A model generated the notes under the pieces. That model ran no database searches, had not been told where the DNA came from, and saw nothing but the letters and a program-made list of their open reading frames with translations. Below, piece by piece: positions 1-11,900 of a DNA stretch of 64,000 nt (positions within the stretch are counted from its first letter, which is position 1; each line of letters starts with the position of its first letter). The translations under genes were made by a program, and so were the position numbers. The DNA is from Halichondria panicea (Eukaryota; Porifera; Demospongiae; Suberitida; Halichondriidae): assembly GCF_963675165.1 (NCBI RefSeq), contig NC_087381.1:6511378-6575377 (forward strand). Direction: 5' to 3'.

Positions 1-308
1 CTTTTTGTCAACTGCATGGTGTCTCTCACAGTCCTCCAGCTCGCACGAATTCAGTTGCTAACGCATTCAAACCTGGCCTTTTGTAACCACGCCCCGTGCC
101 TGTGCAATGAAGTCCAAGTTAGATAGACCACACCTAAGAGTAGAATATGCGTCTTAGTAACCACCTTGGATACGGTTAGTTCCCTCGACTTCGCCTCGGG
201 CTAACCGCAACTGAGCCCGCAAGCTTATGAAATTATGGCTCATAATTCCCAAACATACACAAATGGGATTTAATCATTTTACAGTCCTCTCTCCGTTAAT
301 TCTCGTAG

Positions 309-2441
309 GTATTCAAGTTGTATTTGAGATTCCTGAAAGGACTGAGCTGGAGACTGCCGGGGATGTGGAGGTGTGTGTAGTGGTTGTTGAGGGCGTTCTC
401 GCTAGAGAGGTCATCGTCACTGTTGCCAGTAGAGACGGGTCCGCCTTGGGTACGTCCCTATAATGATGTATTACATATCAGTCATTGAAAACAAAATTCA
501 ATGAAGTGTATTGCTTGCATGTATAACTATCTTCTATTACATACAGCTGGTGAAGACTATGAACAATTCAGCGTTGATTTGTCCTTTGACCCCGATACTA
601 ACCGCGCCTGTTTCACTGTTACTGTTACTAACGACGATCGCTACGAGTTACCCGAATCATTTGACCTTGTATTGACCTCCAACGATGATTTTGTGATAAT
701 CGATGTGCCAACCAGCGTCTTCAACATCAACGATGAGGATGGTAAGTATGTGTAATGTTTTATATAGTGAGGCATAGTGGTGACACCAATTATTATAATT
801 AGGGCCACAACAATTAATGTCCTATAACTATCTATGATAATCACGGCCCCACACTTCTATTAATTTTATGCAGTCACATATACACACCCCATAAACACAC
901 ACACACACATACACAAACACACACACACAGTGCTCGTGATTGGATTCCCTCAGGAGGTGTATGATGTGACTGAAGACATTGGCGATGCTCCAATAACAGT
1001 GCAAATCATCAGTGGAGAACTGGCTGATGGAGTATCAGTTGATATCTTCTTCTCCAACCAAAATGTGACAGTTTTTGGTAAGAGAAACTACTAGACTATT
1101 ATGCCTCGGTGTGTACATGCACAGTGAGGTAGTATCTGTGTGTGTATCTAGACTGCTACAGCGGCTCAAATAAGAAATGAAGTGCAAGTAAGAGCTACAC
1201 TCCATAGGCTTCTACTTGAAATTCAATTTTTAAAGCATTATTATCCTTCCCGAGTTACTGTATGGCTAGTTTTGCTACTTTGACTTCCATCTGTTGGCTA
1301 TTCTTCTTAGTATTTAGCTCTGGACTAAAACGCTAGCTATTGGTTAGCTGCGAGATCGAAAGACCTGCAAAGCTGCACTGTTTCATGAGAATTCAGCAGC
1401 CATTTAATTATGGACTTTGACAATCTTCTTAGGCATCAATCAGGGTCATTTTCTTGCACATTTGCAGCTAGCTTTCCACGATACCCGCAGTGCTTTTGTT
1501 ATACATGCAAGCAGAGGTTAACGTATTACCCCCCTCCCCTCCCCACACTCATTCACACCCACACAGATGGCTCTGACTACACTGCCGTGACCCGTATCCT
1601 CACCTTCACCTCGACCATCACCAGTATCCCAGTGCCTGTCCGCATTCTGGACGATATGGTGTATGAAGATTTAGAAATATTTTTGGCCACTCTCAATGAA
1701 GCATCATTGGAGCGTATCACTGTGGCTCCTGGAGCTGCTATTGTCAATATTGCTGACGAAGATGGTGAGAGCGACTTCTTACGTTTAGCCATGATTCACA
1801 TTTTTTTCGCTCTTTGCAGTTATCACAATTGGTTTTGTTGAGACTGGTGTCATGGTGAGTGAGGGTGATGGTAACGCTGGTCTCCAGGTGGCAGTCATCT
1901 CCGGTATGCTAGATGCAGAGATCCAGGTGCAAGTCACCACAAGATATGGATCAGCCTCTTGTAAGTTCTACAATAATGTAAAGCTGTAGATAACAATTAC
2001 AATTGTGCGGTACTAAACGCTCCATAATTGAACAACCTTTTTTCTGGATTAAGTGTCCTCCTATGTATACATAATATTTCTGTGAACGTTATATGGATTG
2101 TGAATTCATGTATACTTATATGCAAAGATAATTAATTTCTGTACAGCTGTTAACGATGCTGACTACTCGAGCGTGATACAGCCACTAACATTCACGACCA
2201 CCACTGATGTCGGAGATGTCTCTGTTCTCATTTCTGAGGACGGAGTATCTGAACCACTAGAGAACTTCTTTGCTGACCTGTCTCTACTCACTAACACAGA
2301 CAGAGTCACCATTGCTCCAACTGAGGCCACCATAACTATTGAAGATAATGACGGTTAGTGTAATTATACTAATTAATTTCTAGGTATTATTTTTTTGTAC
2401 GTACATGCACAAGTTCGTGATTGTACCGATGCATGAAATTA

Positions 2442-2520
<79 letters not shown>

Positions 2521-5500
2521 GTGTGGATTGGCTTTGAGCGAGAGATGTACCCGGCCTTTGAGAACGTAACGGCGATGATCTGTGCTAGGTTATTGCCCAA
2601 CTCCCCCTCTCTTGATCATGAGGTAGTCGTTACTATCCGCAGCTCTGGCGGAACAGCCACTGGTAAGTGATTAATTGTGTTAAGCAATCAAATAATGCAT
2701 ATATAGTAACTGCATGGTTGGTTGGCTGCCCAATATAATTATGTAGACTGTAACAATGTACTGTATAGCTATATAGAGCACCAATTTAGCTGGCGGCTAT
2801 TCAACTTTTACTTTCACCCCCCCCCCCCCCCCTATCAGCCCCTGCCGACTATAATGCGATTGTGGAGCACCTTATCTTTGGTCCGGGTGTATTTCGTGTC
2901 TGTGTGGAGGTGCTGCCTGTGGACGACGGTGTGGTAGAGGGACTAGAGACCTTCAACGTCACACTCACTAGCGATGATGATGTAGTTTTGGTATCCGACG
3001 TGGCTACTGTTGTTATTCAAGAGCTCGATAGTGAGTGGGCTTGGCTAGCGTACAGTAATGAGGAGTTTTGAAAATTGGTTGAAAGATTTACAAAACGTCT
3101 ATTCGTACATTTATCATGTGACCCCGTGCAGTGGTCTTGGTGATGTTTGAACGTCCTATGTACACATTCACTGAGAACGGAATCACTAGCAGCGTGGTCG
3201 TAGTCAAGACCGGAGTCACTGACCAACCATTCTCCGTACAAGTCATCGGAGGTAAGACCACACCCACTAATTAAGCTAGCCTCCTAAAAATATACATGTG
3301 ATAGGCAAAAAGAATGGCGTGACCAGGATTCGAACCTGGGTTATTACGGCCACAACGTAATGTCCTAACCTCTAGACGATCACGGCTTCACACTTGTCTA
3401 TACCACATTTTGACCTACACACCCACCCCTCACACCATCACACCCACTCCACACTCCACACACCATCACAGGTCCCAGCACTCAAACGGACGTGGTAATC
3501 TCTGCCTCTGGATTCAACGAAGTGGTGACATTTGAAGCTGGTCCAAATGCCGACAATTCCATCATAGTGCAGTTCACTCTGATAGACGATGATATTGCAC
3601 TTGAGGCAATTGAGAGTTACATCGGTAGTCTCGACATTGTAGGTAACCCTGAGGGCGTGACTTTTGGCATGGTCGATACGACAACAGTCAATGTCCGGGA
3701 CGATGATGGTGAGCTAAATCATTACCCAATAATTATATTCGTACACAATGATATAATAATATAACACACATTACCCTCCTCACACACAAACACACACACA
3801 CACATCACCCCCGGCCCCCTCCTCACACACACACACACATTACACCCACCCATCCACCCCTCACACACACAGTTGTCACGGTGATCTTTGACCGCCCTGA
3901 ACTAACAGTGGACGAAGATGTGGGTAACTTCACGATGTGTGTCACTCTCGACCGAGTCACCCTACTACCTGTTACCGTGACGATTGAAGCCAGAGATGGA
4001 TCCGCTGTGTTTCCAGGAGGTACGTATACTAAAATCATACTTCCAATTATTCAATTATGTATACTCATTATTAATTTTACTAAAGACATTCAATATAGTT
4101 GTAATTTTTATGGCACAATGTATCACTTGACCCCCGCCCACACACACATACACACAGACATCAATTCCAGCTCCATCCCGACTTCACTGACTATCCCAGC
4201 TGGCGCCACAAGTGCTTGTTTTGAGGGAATGATTGTCGATAATACCATCGTGGAGGACACAGAATCATTTACCCTCGTTATCACAGGGGTCACCCCTGAG
4301 GGCGTGGTTATTGGCGGGGACACCACTGTCATCTCCATCATTGATAATGAAGGTTTGTTTCTGTGTAATGTTCACCAGTATAGACGACTCCATTTTATTC
4401 TAAGATACGTAGTATCCTTCATAATCAACTTTTGAATTTCTTGTTTCTACGCTTTTGCGTACTTTTCCTGGCCAATCCTATAGCAACGTTTCACCTTGCA
4501 AATGTTTTTTTAGTTTGACCAATAGATGAACCCTTAATTGACATTACTGTACCCTCGCAAAATAGTCCCATCTTAAATACACACCCATCCCCTCTTTTGC
4601 TTTGAAGTTCTTGCACAACGGTATAATTATTTTAACTCGATTATGCGCCCACCGGTTCCAAGTTTGAGCATGCGCAGTAGCTAAATGCCACATGCTTTTA
4701 GTGAAGAAAGCAGCAGTGTTTTAGGTGTAGCTAGGTAGACTCTACTCGGTTCTACTCCTTGCTGCACCAAGATTAAACATACATTATAACATGTGCCCTT
4801 GAAGATGTACAATTATACAGGGAACAATAGTTCTATACGCAAAGAAAGGGAACAACACAAATCTGAGAACAAACTCATTACCCAATTTTGCGGGGTTTGC
4901 TGAAACGAAGTACCTATAGTAGTATAGCTCGCTAGGAGTATGGCTTGCAACTTTGTCCATCCTTCGAGGAAATTCCTGCTGCTAAATCTGATGAGCAACG
5001 AATAGAGTCTAGAGTCTACTTATCCATGTTCATTCTTATCATACTCATGCATTACTTCACATTGTTGTTGTCAATGAAATGTTCATACTATACATTGAAA
5101 TGAAAATACAAAATAACCATAGCAACAAGTGTAAGCCTTTGAGGCCGCTGGTGCGGGTGGATGTATATTCAAGTGAAAACTCATCGTTAGTGATTATAAC
5201 TCTATAACCCCTACCCTAACCCTAGCCCAGTCCCCTAATAAACTTCTTGCAGGGGGGCGTATTTTTGCGAGGGTACGGTATTTATAACACGTTTAGTAAC
5301 CCGTTGTTGATGCAGCTATAATTATATTCTTGGCCACTTACTTCTGCAACTCTGGCTACGCTCTCACTGGCGGACTTGATAGTAAAACTTGTGTGGAATC
5401 AGACAAGGGAACAGGAGTATTTGATCCACCGCAAACACCAATCTGTGACCGTAAATTAAATGGAGGGGGAATATTAGTTTATTATTAGAGATTTTTACTC

Positions 5501-7890
5501 CAATGGTTTTTTCTGCAGTTGCATGTGATGCGATCTCAGCTCCACCGAATTCAATAGTGACCTACAACACTGAACCTGTCCCACCATTTCCTGCTGGAGC
5601 TTCAGCTATGTTTGAATGTGTCGATGGATTCAGTCCAGTAACTACTAGCCCTGGAGAATCCACTAAATTCCCACTACCCGGTGAGCTGATCTTGCTCGAG
5701 TGTGGCGAGATAGTACAGGGAGAGGGCGGAGTCTTTGTGAGAAATGGAACATCTTCCCAAGTTGAACTCGACTGTACACGTAAGTAAACTACCGGTACAA
5801 CTAGTTCTGTAAAGCCTTCTAGTACCTCCATATTATTATACATATACGTATAGCAGTGGCGGATCCAGAGGGGTTCCAGGGGTTCCATTGAACCCCCCCT
5901 TTTGCTTATATTGCTGACTAGGCTTTTTTTGACTGAGTGAACAATTTTTGAGGTTACAGTACAGCACCACACATGGCTATTACTGTACTATACTGTATAG
6001 TCTGTGTCATAATTGTTGTTTCGGTAACTATTGACAGGTCTATGTGACAATCTTCCACCATTATTCAACGGAATGATCACCTACAATACTTCTCAAGGAC
6101 TTCATAATACTGTTGCCACCTACACTTGTAATGATGGGTTCACACTTCTTGGAAGTCACCTAAGAATCTGTGAGGAGGGAGTGTGGGAGGAAGCTAGCCC
6201 TTCATGCTTACAAGATGGTAAGGTGTACAACACTGTGTCAATGTCTTTCTTGTGATAATGTGATTGAGTTCACATGAAGATAAATAAACACACATTGTAC
6301 AGTCACTTGAGAACTTGCAATTTTGCAATTGCTGACCGACTAAGTAATTGTGTGGTGTTCCTGCAGCTATAACTCCAAGTGGTGCTCCAATGATTGGACA
6401 GAGCATCTCCTTATTATGCACTGTGACTGAGACTGACTCACTTCAGCTCACCATTTCCTACTACTGGTTCAGAGGACAACTGCCACTTACTACTAATTCT
6501 GGTCTTCTCACCTTTGACACATTGTTCCTGTCAGACGCTGGACTGTACAGATGTGAGGTCACTGTGAGCTCTGATGAGCACACAATTATTGTTAACTCAA
6601 GCTATGAAATTAATTTCAAGAGTAAGCAATTTTTAAAAGTACACTATATAATTATAATAAGCAGTTCCCTTTGATTGTTTAATAATGCCATGCAAAATCA
6701 TTGTGATTAGACACTATAGTAAATAAGATCTACATGGGAATTACATGGGAAAAGTGCCTCAGAGGAGGTACTTAGTATATACCTGCAATTTACTTAGTAT
6801 CTAGTATTCCGTTGTCAGTACTGTAGTCAAGCGGTTTGTGCATGCGCTAATTATAGTGTCTAGGCACTGTTTTGTCGGTGTCCATGCATGTGATTTAGAA
6901 GCCCTCAGCCACTTGTAGTACCCTGTACTAAATCAGTGTATTTGGGCTTCTAGACACCTCCAAAACAGTGCATGCCTAACTATTATTTAGTGAACTGGAT
7001 AACTATAATCTTTGTGAGTGTGACTTTCGAAGAACATGACTTCCTTGTAGGTCTTCACATCCAGCTGCGACTCATTATCAGTTCTAATTGCGGAGCATAT
7101 ACTCAGTCAGAAACAGCTGTCAAAACGAGCGACATCACTAATGAATTTTCCCACGGTGTCAATGAGCTTTGTCAATGTGGTTTCAACACATTTCTTATCT
7201 CAAGACCATTTATCCGCTGCTTTGAGAACTCTCCAAATCATGTGACATACAGAGCAGTTCTGAGCAGCAGTCAAACGATCTCGGCTCTCATAATTGGCTC
7301 TTTTATTGATCAATGGAGCAAAGAGACTCCCAGCATCATTGTGCAGAGTGCAGGACTTCGCATCAACAGCACTTGTCCGGTGATTATTGCCAATCCTGAT
7401 AGTCCCGAATGCCCTGAGGATCTCACTAATCGCACGTTGATAATAACAGCGAACACAGATAATACTCTGAGTATAGGTGCTGTGATTGGTATCGTGATTG
7501 GATCATTGGCTCTTATACTTGCTCTATTGGTGGCCGTCATTTTGCTGGTTGCTCTGAGGTATCGGATATATAAATCGAAGACCTTGTGTATCAATGAAAG
7601 TAACCCACCACATCTAGATATGTGAGTTCTCAGTTTATTAATAATTATAATGAATGTCATATACCCACCTATGCAGGAAGCCTGAAATTGTTTTGGATGA
7701 GCTTCCTGATCATGACTATGATTACATCAGTGTATTTCAAGAGGCAGACTTGAAGAGTACCACTGGAAACCCTCAACCCTCTACAGCAGGGGACGATGCT
7801 TCAGAGGTGCAGATTGAACAAACATCCTGTGATACTTACGAGCCTGTAACCATACAGCCCATGCAGGATGACATACAGTTAAAGCAATAG
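309..7890 (+). CDS. Calx-beta/Sushi/Ig single-pass receptor (5' end outside window)
   Basis: Multi-exon membrane receptor. Exons by GT-AG and frame: 309-449, 547-741, 931-1077, 1567-1764, 1820-1960, 2147-2353, 2519-2662, 2839-3030, 3132-3251, 3472-3708, 3873-4019, 4158-4352 (six Calx-beta domains), 5316-5450, 5519-5779, 6038-6217 (Sushi), 6367-6621 (Ig-like), 7051-7621 (membrane-proximal domain plus TM), 7677-7890 (tail, TAA). Introns are phase 1 up to the last, which is phase 2. Every exon stays open when joined, so this copy looks functional. No start codon or signal peptide is visible, so the gene begins upstream of the window. Calx-beta proteins occur in sponge aggregation and recognition molecules by family knowledge; a recognition role here is inference. 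Exon edges may be off by a few bases where several AGs lie close together. Confidence 0.8.
779..847 (-). pseudogene. Decayed tRNA-His copy in intron
   Basis: Aligned with the intact tRNA-His at 3316-3386, this stretch keeps the 5' arm and the anticodon region (GTG, complement at 806-808) but has lost the T-loop/B-box to an AT-rich sequence. It should not be transcribed as a tRNA. Confidence 0.7.
2440..2518 (+). repeat. (CA)n microsatellite abutting a splice acceptor
   Basis: An almost pure CA tract of about 75 bp runs straight into the AG that starts the exon at 2519, taking the place of a normal pyrimidine tract. Confidence 0.9.
3316..3386 (-). tRNA. tRNA-His (GTG), antisense inside a receptor intron
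   Basis: On the minus strand the sequence folds as a tRNA. It has acceptor arm GCCGTGA/TCACGCC, a GTG anticodon in the loop TTGTGGC (complement at 3351-3353), a B box GGTTCGAATCC, and a T-run just downstream (TTCTTTTTG) as a Pol III stop. One acceptor pair (2:71, C-C) is mismatched, so it may be slightly degenerate. No intron. Confidence 0.85.
4546..5281. mobile_element. Small inverted-repeat element (TACTGTACCCTCGCAAAA ends)
   Basis: The left end TACTGTACCCTCGC and right end GCGAGGGTACGGTA are inverted copies about 735 bp apart inside the long intron before the first Sushi exon. The sequence just left of it (about 4440-4545) recurs near 27050-27150, and a partial right end recurs at 32990-33080. 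No coding capacity seen. Confidence 0.55.
5316..6217 (+). other. Three Sushi (CCP) modules
   Basis: Exons 5316-5450, 5519-5779 and 6038-6217 show the Sushi cysteine/Gly/Trp pattern, for example ATYTCNDGFTLLGS followed by C-x-EGVWEEASPSC. The first module lacks its N-terminal cysteine segment and looks shortened. Sushi modules mediate protein-protein contacts in complement-like and adhesion proteins. Confidence 0.75.
5853..5960. mobile_element. Terminal fragment of a CAGTGGCGGATCC-family element
   Basis: Begins CAGTGGCGGATCCAGAGG and continues with a sequence that matches, in inverse orientation, the right end of the full element at 62788-63328. The other end is missing. Confidence 0.6.
6367..6621 (+). 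other. Immunoglobulin-like domain exon
   Basis: Single exon with the Ig hallmarks SLLCTV, the tryptophan in YYWFRG, and DAGLYRCEV (the DxGxYxC motif). It is flanked by phase-1 introns. A near-identical exon lies at 16148-16402 in the neighbouring paralogue. Confidence 0.8.
6855..6982. mobile_element. Hairpin MITE in receptor intron
   Basis: An imperfect inverted repeat (TAGGCACTGTTTTG ... AAAACAGTGCATGCCTA, with GATTTAGAAGCCCTCAG pairing with GGGCTTCTAGA inside). The same family recurs at 18187-18325. Non-coding. Confidence 0.6.
7051..7890 (+). other. Membrane-proximal domain, TM helix and tyrosine tail
   Basis: Exon 7051-7621 encodes about 130 residues of a cysteine-bearing, SEA-like or uncharacterised membrane-proximal domain. 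It includes the segment RPFIRCFENSPNHVTYR and ends before a long hydrophobic helix (IGAVIGIVIGSLALILALL...). The last exon gives a short tail with DYDYISV and TYEPV, two YxxV sites that could be phosphotyrosine docking sites (inference). Confidence 0.65.
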
Positions 7891-8289
7891 TTATTAATTG
7901 CACAGAAGAGATAATAATTATAGGAAGCTGAACATATAGTTCTATAAAACGGATAGTATTACTAAAATGTTAGTGAACTGACTTATAGTTTAAATGTTTC
8001 TCCTGTTCCTCCTCATGCATATGATTATATGCACGTATAATGACAGGCTCTGGGAAAACAGACCAATTGGAGCATGCAGATATTGATATTGAACAATAAC
8101 CAGATTTATAGACTATACTGTATAATCTCATAAATTTTTTTCTTGGCTTATAGTTATCTATAGTCTTTCTACTACCTCTCTGCAAAATCTGATGCTCTGA
8201 ATCCAACTCTTTCCACCAAAGCGCTTTGTCTAAGCAGCCACCATTAATAAGTAATTCGCCGAACTCCGTCAGACATAAAAGTGCAAAAA

Positions 8290-8748
8290 AAACTAATTAG
8301 ATACACTAACAGATGGCCATGGGACTACTATCCAGCGAAAACTTGGATAGGCCAAGTTGCTTCCAGTCCGAGCAGTGATCACTTGAAAAACACCGAAAAA
8401 TTCGATTTGCACCTTTAGCTATAAGCGCTATATAATTATAGCTGGAGCATTGCTGACTAAGCACTTTACAACCCTCACAAAGAAACAAGTGTAGCTCCGC
8501 TTTGCAAGGTTGCCTGATTCTGAGAATTGCTCCATTCTGTACTGCACTCTATATCTATATTATACTCAGCTTGTGTCAGTTAGCTCTATAGCTGTGTAGT
8601 TTGGCAAAAACGGGGATCATTACGTTCTGGCGCAAACGGTAGTTTTTTCAAGTGATCACTGCTCGGACTGGAAACGACTTAGCCTATCCAAGTTTTCACT
8701 GGATAGTATAGTCCCATATGGCCATATGTTAGTGTGTCTAATTAGTTT
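8290..8748. mobile_element. Foldback element with ~100-bp terminal inverted repeats
   Basis: The left arm (about 8290-8388) reappears inverted at about 8650-8748, including the segment GTCCGAGCAGTGATCACTTG and its reverse complement. The 260-bp centre is non-coding. No clear target-site duplication. Confidence 0.7.
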
Positions 8749-9382
8749 GATTCAATCTTGTTTTGTTTGTGCATTACACGCCCTTTTACCTGACGCACTT
8801 TGATGTCTGATGGAGTACTCAATATTGCTGTTTTATAACTTCGAGTTTCCAACGCGCATAACTCAGGCATAGAACGAGGTATGGGCACACTAAGCATGGT
8901 CTGTTTTCCCAGAGCCTGTCACATTATTATAATACATGCATTGGGGATTACGGTGAAATTTCTAATGCAGCATTCGGAGAAAATTCGAACTAAATATCTA
9001 CCTGAACTAATAATCACTCAATGCATGCGGCACATTATCATGACAGAAAAAAAATCAATGTTAAATTGCATATTGCCTGCATTGGATATTTCACTGACCT
9101 GCTTTTTAAGTGTGCATGTTACTGTAATTCTCAGTAAATTCTTCATGTGTTTTTTTTTTTAATAGCCCTTAATTTTGCATTGAGCGTTATAGTTTTAAGA
9201 TCATTGACAGTTGTTTTGCTAAAGCTGACTGTAACTATGTTAAATACGAGCAATTTTTTTACACATTTGGCACCCCCCCCATAGTGATGGGTTGCCTTGA
9301 TTTATAATTACATGAAGGTGTAATAATATCTAAGCACACATGAGGGGTGATAAATCTAAGCATGGATTTATATATATATATA

Positions 9383-9580
9383 ATGATGGGATGGATTTGC
9401 ATAATTATTAGTTATTGCATGAGCACAGAAGAGTGCCAGATATTGGCTCAGTATAGTAATCAGTGGTCAACTCGAGGGTCGTAGGCCTCGAGTTGACCAC
9501 TGATTTACTACGTACATATTGTACGAGATAATGCAATAACTAATACGTAATACATGTGAATCCATCCATAAATCCATCCC
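9383..9580. repeat. Long hairpin
   Basis: A perfect core (ATCAGTGGTCAACTCGAG pairing with CTCGAGTTGACCACTGAT around 9460-9505) is extended by imperfect pairing of GATGGGATGGATTTG with rc of CATCCATAAATCCATCCC. Probably another foldback MITE. Confidence 0.6.
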
Positions 9581-11819
9581 ATGATATTAAGTGGTGACTA
9601 GCTTTGATGCATTATACCAGGCTTCACTGTTGTGCAATATGCCATTATGTTAATATTTGCACTGTCATTGGTTTCTTCGATATTTTGCTCAAACATGCAA
9701 CAAATAGATCTAGCTCTCTAAATAGAACTATACCAGGTGTGCAGCCTCCACTAGTCTAATGTGTGGCCTATAGCTGAGACTTGAAATTGCTGTGTAGTGT
9801 ATTAGCAAGAATTACCTAGCAGGAGCAGAAAATCAAAAACATGAAGGGAGTTTCAAATCAACTCCTACTGACATTGATCATCTTACTCATTTCCATTTCT
9901 GCTGGTAAGACATGCATGCTCAATAGCTAGATGTACATTATAGGTCTACAGATATACAATCTTTGCATTGCAGCTCAGGCCCAATTCACTGGATGCTTCA
10001 CTGATCCTGGCTGTGCTACTCTTGTTGTGGGGGGACCTTCTTCCAATGCTGAGGACTGTTGTGTCAATAATAATGCAGGAATGTATTACAATGATGGTGG
10101 TCAATGCTTCCAGTGCATAGGTAAGTGTTAATTTGTAGCTATAGCATAATAATAACAATACTAGTTTTTTGCTTTAAATAATTATTATAATTATGTATAC
10201 TCTCTAGCCATATAGATTGTTGCTATTTAACAAGCTAAACCACTCTGTATTTTTCTTGTATCGTCACTGCATGTGTGTAGTATAAGGCTTTGGATCTGAC
10301 ACCTTCACTAGACCAGAGGCATAATTTCCTTATGATGTTCCATTTGCATACTTCAAGGGTCCATCTGATGCACAGCTTAGGATGGCCATTGACTACAATG
10401 GGGAAGGAACAGGTATTTTTATTGTAAATAACAGAGTTTATATGTTGCTTACTTCCACACTAACAGCTTCAGCAGAGGAGTTTGGTATAGGTCAGAGTGT
10501 TGTTTCTCTACCTCTCAACCCTGGTGGAACTACCTCCATCACCTTCCAAGCAGACAGAGTGGCATTGGAACTAGATGAGACTTTTGTGTTGGAGTTGACC
10601 CTACTTGCAATTGGTGTGGCAAATGGCCAAAGGGGAGATTTTGAATCATCTTTACAAAATGTGTTCTTTCGAAGTAGGCAGGAGTTTATTATACAAGATA
10701 GCACAGGTATAACCAAAATTTACAAATATGCAAATTACGCAATTCTTGTTCCATTTAGCCCTCGTTTTTCGGTTGAGAGAGAGCGAGAGAGTTGTAGATG
10801 AGGGTAATAGATTCATCCCCGTTGAGGTAACAGTGGCCAATGAGGTAGAACTGGCCTCCAATATCTCACTAGTTCTGACACCCATGATGGCTACTGAAGA
10901 TTTTAGGCCTCTACCAACTACCAGACCATTTGCAAGAGCTAACACTAGTAAGCTGAACGTTTTTTTAATTCAATCTTATCACTCTGACTATAGTGACTAG
11001 TAACCATACATTAAACAGAGATATTGAGTTGTCCTTCTCGACTGCGGACGGTCTGATAGCAGGTTTATGTATGACACACATAATCATATCAATAGTACAT
11101 TCACCACGCACCCACCCATTCAAATAGATTTTACTGCTATGGCTGGTCTAGACTACACTTCAATTATCAACATGCCAATCATTCTGAGGGCAGGCATGCA
11201 AACCATAGGAATTGCAGTTGATTTGACTCCTGATCAACAGTTCGAGAACAATGAAATGTTTCAAGGTATACTAACCATCATTACTATGGACAGAGTGTCC
11301 CTGGATCTAGACACTGCCAACGCTACCATCATTGAGGAAGAAGGTATGTACACCCTATGCTGTATTCTTGTAGCTAGTATACGGTGCATTTAGCTAAGAA
11401 AGTGTGCTGATACTATTGTAAGAATACGCTACAACATTATTAAAATATTTCCCTAGAAGTGAAAATAATAGTGGTGATCGTAAATGTAACATCGATTATC
11501 TCCGAAACTATATATTCTGCAATTTTCCCATTGTGCAGCTATTATGTGTCATCCTCTACCGACCTTTACTAATGGCATGATCTCTTACTCTCCCGATATC
11601 TCCCCAAATTTTGATCTGGAAACTGATGCAACCTACACTTGTGATGCTGGGTTCTTTTTTGATGTAACTGCGGCTACTCAAGTACGAACATGTATTGACG
11701 ATAATGGAATGGATACAATTGGAGTGTGGAGTGGTCAGGAGCCAAGCTGTATCCGTAAGTTATCCACCATAAAGTTCTTGGAATATTTTTTCTGCTGTTT
11801 TAATAATATTGAATAATAT

Positions 11820-11900
11820 CATAATATTGTATATAGCGGATATTTTTCGTTCGTGCAAATTTTCGTGCGAACTACACATTAATTTTCGTACAGCTTACGA
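11820..11900. mobile_element. Relic of the TATAGCGGGTATATTTCG family
   Basis: A decayed end (TATAGCGGATATTTTTCG ... TTTTCGTGCGAAC) in a Sushi intron. It was copied along with the exon block, since the same relic stands at 13685-13770. Related to the full elements at 31753-32087 and 57871-58143. Confidence 0.5.

Larger units (their letters stand above)
309..4352 (+). other. Six tandem Calx-beta domains, each split into two exons
   Basis: Each domain is a first-half exon (starts like VLVIGF or VVMIFD, ends near a GSA-type turn) and a second-half exon (opens with a D-Y or similar, holds the acidic stretch such as DDMVYEDLEIF, ends at a DEDG/DNDG-like strand). Acidic clusters of this kind bind calcium in the family. 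The intron inside each domain sits at the same place and phase, which is what repeated duplication of an exon pair would give. Confidence 0.8.
7891..9840. other. Intergenic region between the two receptor genes
   Basis: About 1.95 kb, AT-rich, without a gene I can support. It holds a foldback element (8290-8748) and a large hairpin (9383-9580), described separately. Confidence 0.6.
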
